A DNA stretch of 64,000 bases from Desertivibrio insolitus (GTDB lineage Bacteria; Actinomycetota; Actinomycetes; Actinomycetales; Microbacteriaceae): NCBI RefSeq assembly GCF_017355965.1, contig NZ_JAFIQW010000002.1, positions 517,170 through 581,169 of the forward strand, given 5' to 3'. This document shows positions 62,330 to 64,000 of the stretch, piece after piece. A program made the translations under genes and the position numbers. The first letter of the stretch is position 1, and every line of letters starts with the position of its first letter. Below the pieces are notes generated by a model, which ran no database searches, was not told the origin of the DNA, and was given only the letters and a program-made list of their open reading frames with translations.

Positions 62330-63313
62330 ATGAAACGCGACATCGAGTCGCAGCTGCGCAGCACGAAGGAGCAGCTGCGGGCGACGAAGGACCAGACGAA
62401 GCAGCAGCTCCGCGCGACGCGTGAACAGACGCGCGAGCAGCTGCGGGTCCAGCGCGCCAGGCTCGAGGCGCAGAACGAGAAGCTGACGAAGCGCACCGGG
62501 CGGAACCTCCCGCTCGCGATCGGCGCGGGACTGCTGCTCGGGCTCACGATGCTCGCGAGCCTGATCTTCCTCAAAGAGCTGTTCATGGTCGTGGCCGGCG
62601 CGCTGCTGGCCTTCTGCGCCGTCGAGCTCGCCACCGCGATGCGGCAGGGCGGGCGCGACGTGCCACGGCTGCCCTCCGTGCTCGGGGTCGTGGTCGTGCT
62701 CCCCATCGGGTTCTTCTGGGGGCCGGATGCCCTCTGGCTCGCGTCCCTCGCCGCGATCGCCGTCGTCACGGTCTGGCGGCTCGTCGAGGTGCTGCCCCGG
62801 GCGAACCGCGTGCCGCGCGACGCGCTGCTCCGCGACCTCGGCGCCGGCGCCTTCATCCAGATCTACCTCGGCGTCGCCGGCGGACTCGCGCTCGTGCTGA
62901 CGGCCGAGGACGGCGGGCAGTGGTGGGTGCTCGCGTTCCTGCTGCTGAACATCGCCGTCGACATCGCCGCCTGGGGCTCCGGGGTGCTCTTCGGCCGGCA
63001 CAAGATGGCGCCGCGCATCAGCCCCGGCAAGACCTGGGAGGGCTTTGCCGGCAGCATGGTCGTCGGCGTCGTCACGGGCGTGCTGCTCGCGACGCAGCTG
63101 CTCGGTCAGCCCGCCTGGATCGGCATCCTGTTCGGGCTCCTCGTCGGCGTCACCGGCACCGCGGGCGACCTCATCGAGTCGCTCATCAAGCGCGACCTGG
63201 GCGTGAAGGACATCAGCTCCTGGCTGCCGGGCCACGGCGGCTTCCTCGACCGGCTCGACTCGATCATCCCGTCGGCCGTCGTGACGTACGCGCTGTTCCT
63301 GGCGGTCGCCTGA
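62330..63313 (+). CDS. cdsA: Phosphatidate cytidylyltransferase with N-terminal coiled coil
   Basis: A 327-residue integral membrane enzyme making CDP-diacylglycerol. The C-terminal signature KRDLGVKDISSWLPGHGG, then FLDRLDS, is exact; SPGKTWEGFAGS lies before it. About eight transmembrane helices start at residue 58. Unusually, the first 50 residues are a highly charged helix with tandem QLRATKDQTKQ/QLRATREQTRE repeats, absent from standard CdsA. The ATG is 12 nt after frr. Confidence 0.94.
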   Translation: MKRDIESQLRSTKEQLRATKDQTKQQLRATREQTREQLRVQRARLEAQNEKLTKRTGRNLPLAIGAGLLLGLTMLASLIFLKELFMVVAGALLAFCAVELATAMRQGGRDVPRLPSVLGVVVVLPIGFFWGPDALWLASLAAIAVVTVWRLVEVLPRANRVPRDALLRDLGAGAFIQIYLGVAGGLALVLTAEDGGQWWVLAFLLLNIAVDIAAWGSGVLFGRHKMAPRISPGKTWEGFAGSMVVGVVTGVLLATQLLGQPAWIGILFGLLVGVTGTAGDLIESLIKRDLGVKDISSWLPGHGGFLDRLDSIIPSAVVTYALFLAVA

Positions 63314-63358
63314 GCGTGGCGGCCTCAGGCGCGCCCGCCGGTGTGCACAATGGGTCGC

Positions 63359-63907
63359 GTGAGCACGTTCCCCCGCGTCCGTAAGTCGCGGCTCGGGTAC
63401 GACGTCGCCGAGGTCGAGGCCTTCCTCGAGGAGGCACGCCGCGCCTACACGACCGAGCGCGGGCAGAGCGCGTCGCTCGATGCCGAGCGCATCCGCCGCA
63501 CCGCCTTCGGCATGCAGAAGGGCGGCTTCTCGACGACGCACGTCGACGCGGCTCTGGAGCGCCTCGAGGACGCCTTCAGCGCTCGTGAACGCGAGCGGGC
63601 GCTCGCGACCCGCGGTGACGCCGCCTGGTACGCCCACGCGCGCGAGGTGGCGCAGGACGTGCTCGACCGGCTCGCCCGTCCGCGCGGGGAGCGGTTCGAC
63701 CGGGCCGGCCTGCTCACGACCGGGTACAACCGCCGCGAGGTCGACCTGTTCGGCGACCGGCTGGTGCGCTACTTCCAGGACGGCCGCGCGATGAGCATCG
63801 AAGAGGTGCGCACGGTCGCGTTCCGGCCGCAGAAGAACGGCTACCGGGAGGCCCAGGTCGACCTGCTGCTGGACGCCGTCGTCGACGTGATGCTCGCCGT
63901 ACGGTGA
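63359..63907 (+). CDS. DivIVA-domain-containing protein with repeated motif
   Basis: A 182-residue protein with three copies of a DivIVA-like short motif: LGYDVAEVEAFLEEARRAY at the start, a diverged YNRREVDLFGDRLVRYF, and GYREAQVDLLLDAVVDVM at the end. Such motifs are found in actinobacterial DivIVA/Wag31-related proteins, but there is no long coiled coil. CACAAT 7 nt before the GTG suggests a leaderless start at 63359 rather than the ATG at 63350. A role at the cell pole or septum is an inference. Confidence 0.82.
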   Translation: MSTFPRVRKSRLGYDVAEVEAFLEEARRAYTTERGQSASLDAERIRRTAFGMQKGGFSTTHVDAALERLEDAFSARERERALATRGDAAWYAHAREVAQDVLDRLARPRGERFDRAGLLTTGYNRREVDLFGDRLVRYFQDGRAMSIEEVRTVAFRPQKNGYREAQVDLLLDAVVDVMLAVR

Positions 63908-63952
63908 CGTCTCGTGGCCGTTTCGTTATCTATCGGGTAGGCTCGGGCAATC

Positions 63953-64000
63953 GTGGGTAGGCATTCCGTAGAACTGAAGTCCTCCTCCGCCGCGGCCATC
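63953..64000 (+). CDS. Partial gene at the window end
   Basis: The frame GTG-GGT-AGG-CAT-TCC encodes VGRHSVELKSSSAAAI and runs off the window. A -10-like TAGGCT (63938-63943) lies 9 nt upstream, as for other leaderless genes here. Too short to identify; the basic start followed by Ser/Ala may begin an exported protein. Confidence 0.5.
   Translation, partial: MGRHSVELKSSSAAAI

Noticed and set aside
1-64000. tRNA, rRNA, 4.5S RNA, tmRNA, CRISPR arrays, insertion sequences
   Set aside because: No intergenic stretch exceeds about 280 bases, and none shows a cloverleaf, repeat array or transposase reading frame.

Overview
The window is high-GC actinobacterial chromosome, most likely from the family Microbacteriaceae. 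The evidence is the conserved gene order rpmF-rnc-mutM-smc-ftsY-ffh-rpsP-khpA-rimM-trmD-rplS-lepB-rnhB-DUF2469-yraN-yifB-dprA ... xerC-M23-rpsB-tsf-pyrH-frr-cdsA, the coenzyme F420 genes, the many GTG starts and the many apparently leaderless genes. I found no tRNA, rRNA, CRISPR array, insertion sequence or prophage. Every coordinate was read by eye.

Region 1 (1-8833): a MoxR ATPase, DUF58 and TgpA-like transglutaminase envelope operon is followed by cofC. On the opposite strand lies a translationally coupled operon of substrate-binding lipoprotein, FecCD-type permease, ATPase and cofD. This three-gene transporter resembles the actinobacterial cassette proposed to carry F420-0, and here it is fused to the biosynthetic gene cofD.

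Region 2 (9084-17512): a catabolic operon encodes a nitrilase-family carbamoyl amidase, a dihydropyrimidinase/hydantoinase, an LLM-class (probably F420-dependent) oxidoreductase, a complete ABC importer (two permeases, ATPase, NMT1/THI5-like binding protein) and a class III aminotransferase. Together they could import a pyrimidine or hydantoin and turn it into a beta-amino acid and then a semialdehyde. The LLM enzyme is the unexplained member. A deazaflavin-type (Ddn-like) oxidoreductase follows at 17563-18015, and two more LLM enzymes lie at 27867 and 31648. F420 chemistry is therefore the recurring theme of the first half.

Region 3 (18112-44867): this is the core translation, secretion and DNA-repair block listed above. 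Single accessory genes or pairs sit between its members: a double GNAT protein, a DUF2071 protein, a GH13 enzyme coupled to an LLM enzyme, a YbdK-like carboxylate-amine ligase, a small phosphotransferase with a 54-residue membrane protein, map, and an RsbQ-like hydrolase.

Region 4 (44995-57200): an accessory block separates dprA from xerC, which are usually close together in actinobacteria. It holds a stress-type PPOX protein, a transmembrane Ser/Thr kinase, YchJ and DnaJ-like proteins, an alpha/beta hydrolase, an MFS sugar porter, a HAD phosphatase and a CpdA-like phosphodiesterase. It ends with a divergently regulated module: XRE-cupin regulator | agmatinase-family ureohydrolase, NTF2-fold protein, NCS1 permease and a frameshifted cyclase-family gene.

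Region 5 (57367-64000): the core order resumes with xerC, M23 peptidase, rpsB, tsf, a terminator, pyrH, frr and cdsA. A DivIVA-like protein and the first codons of one more gene complete the window.
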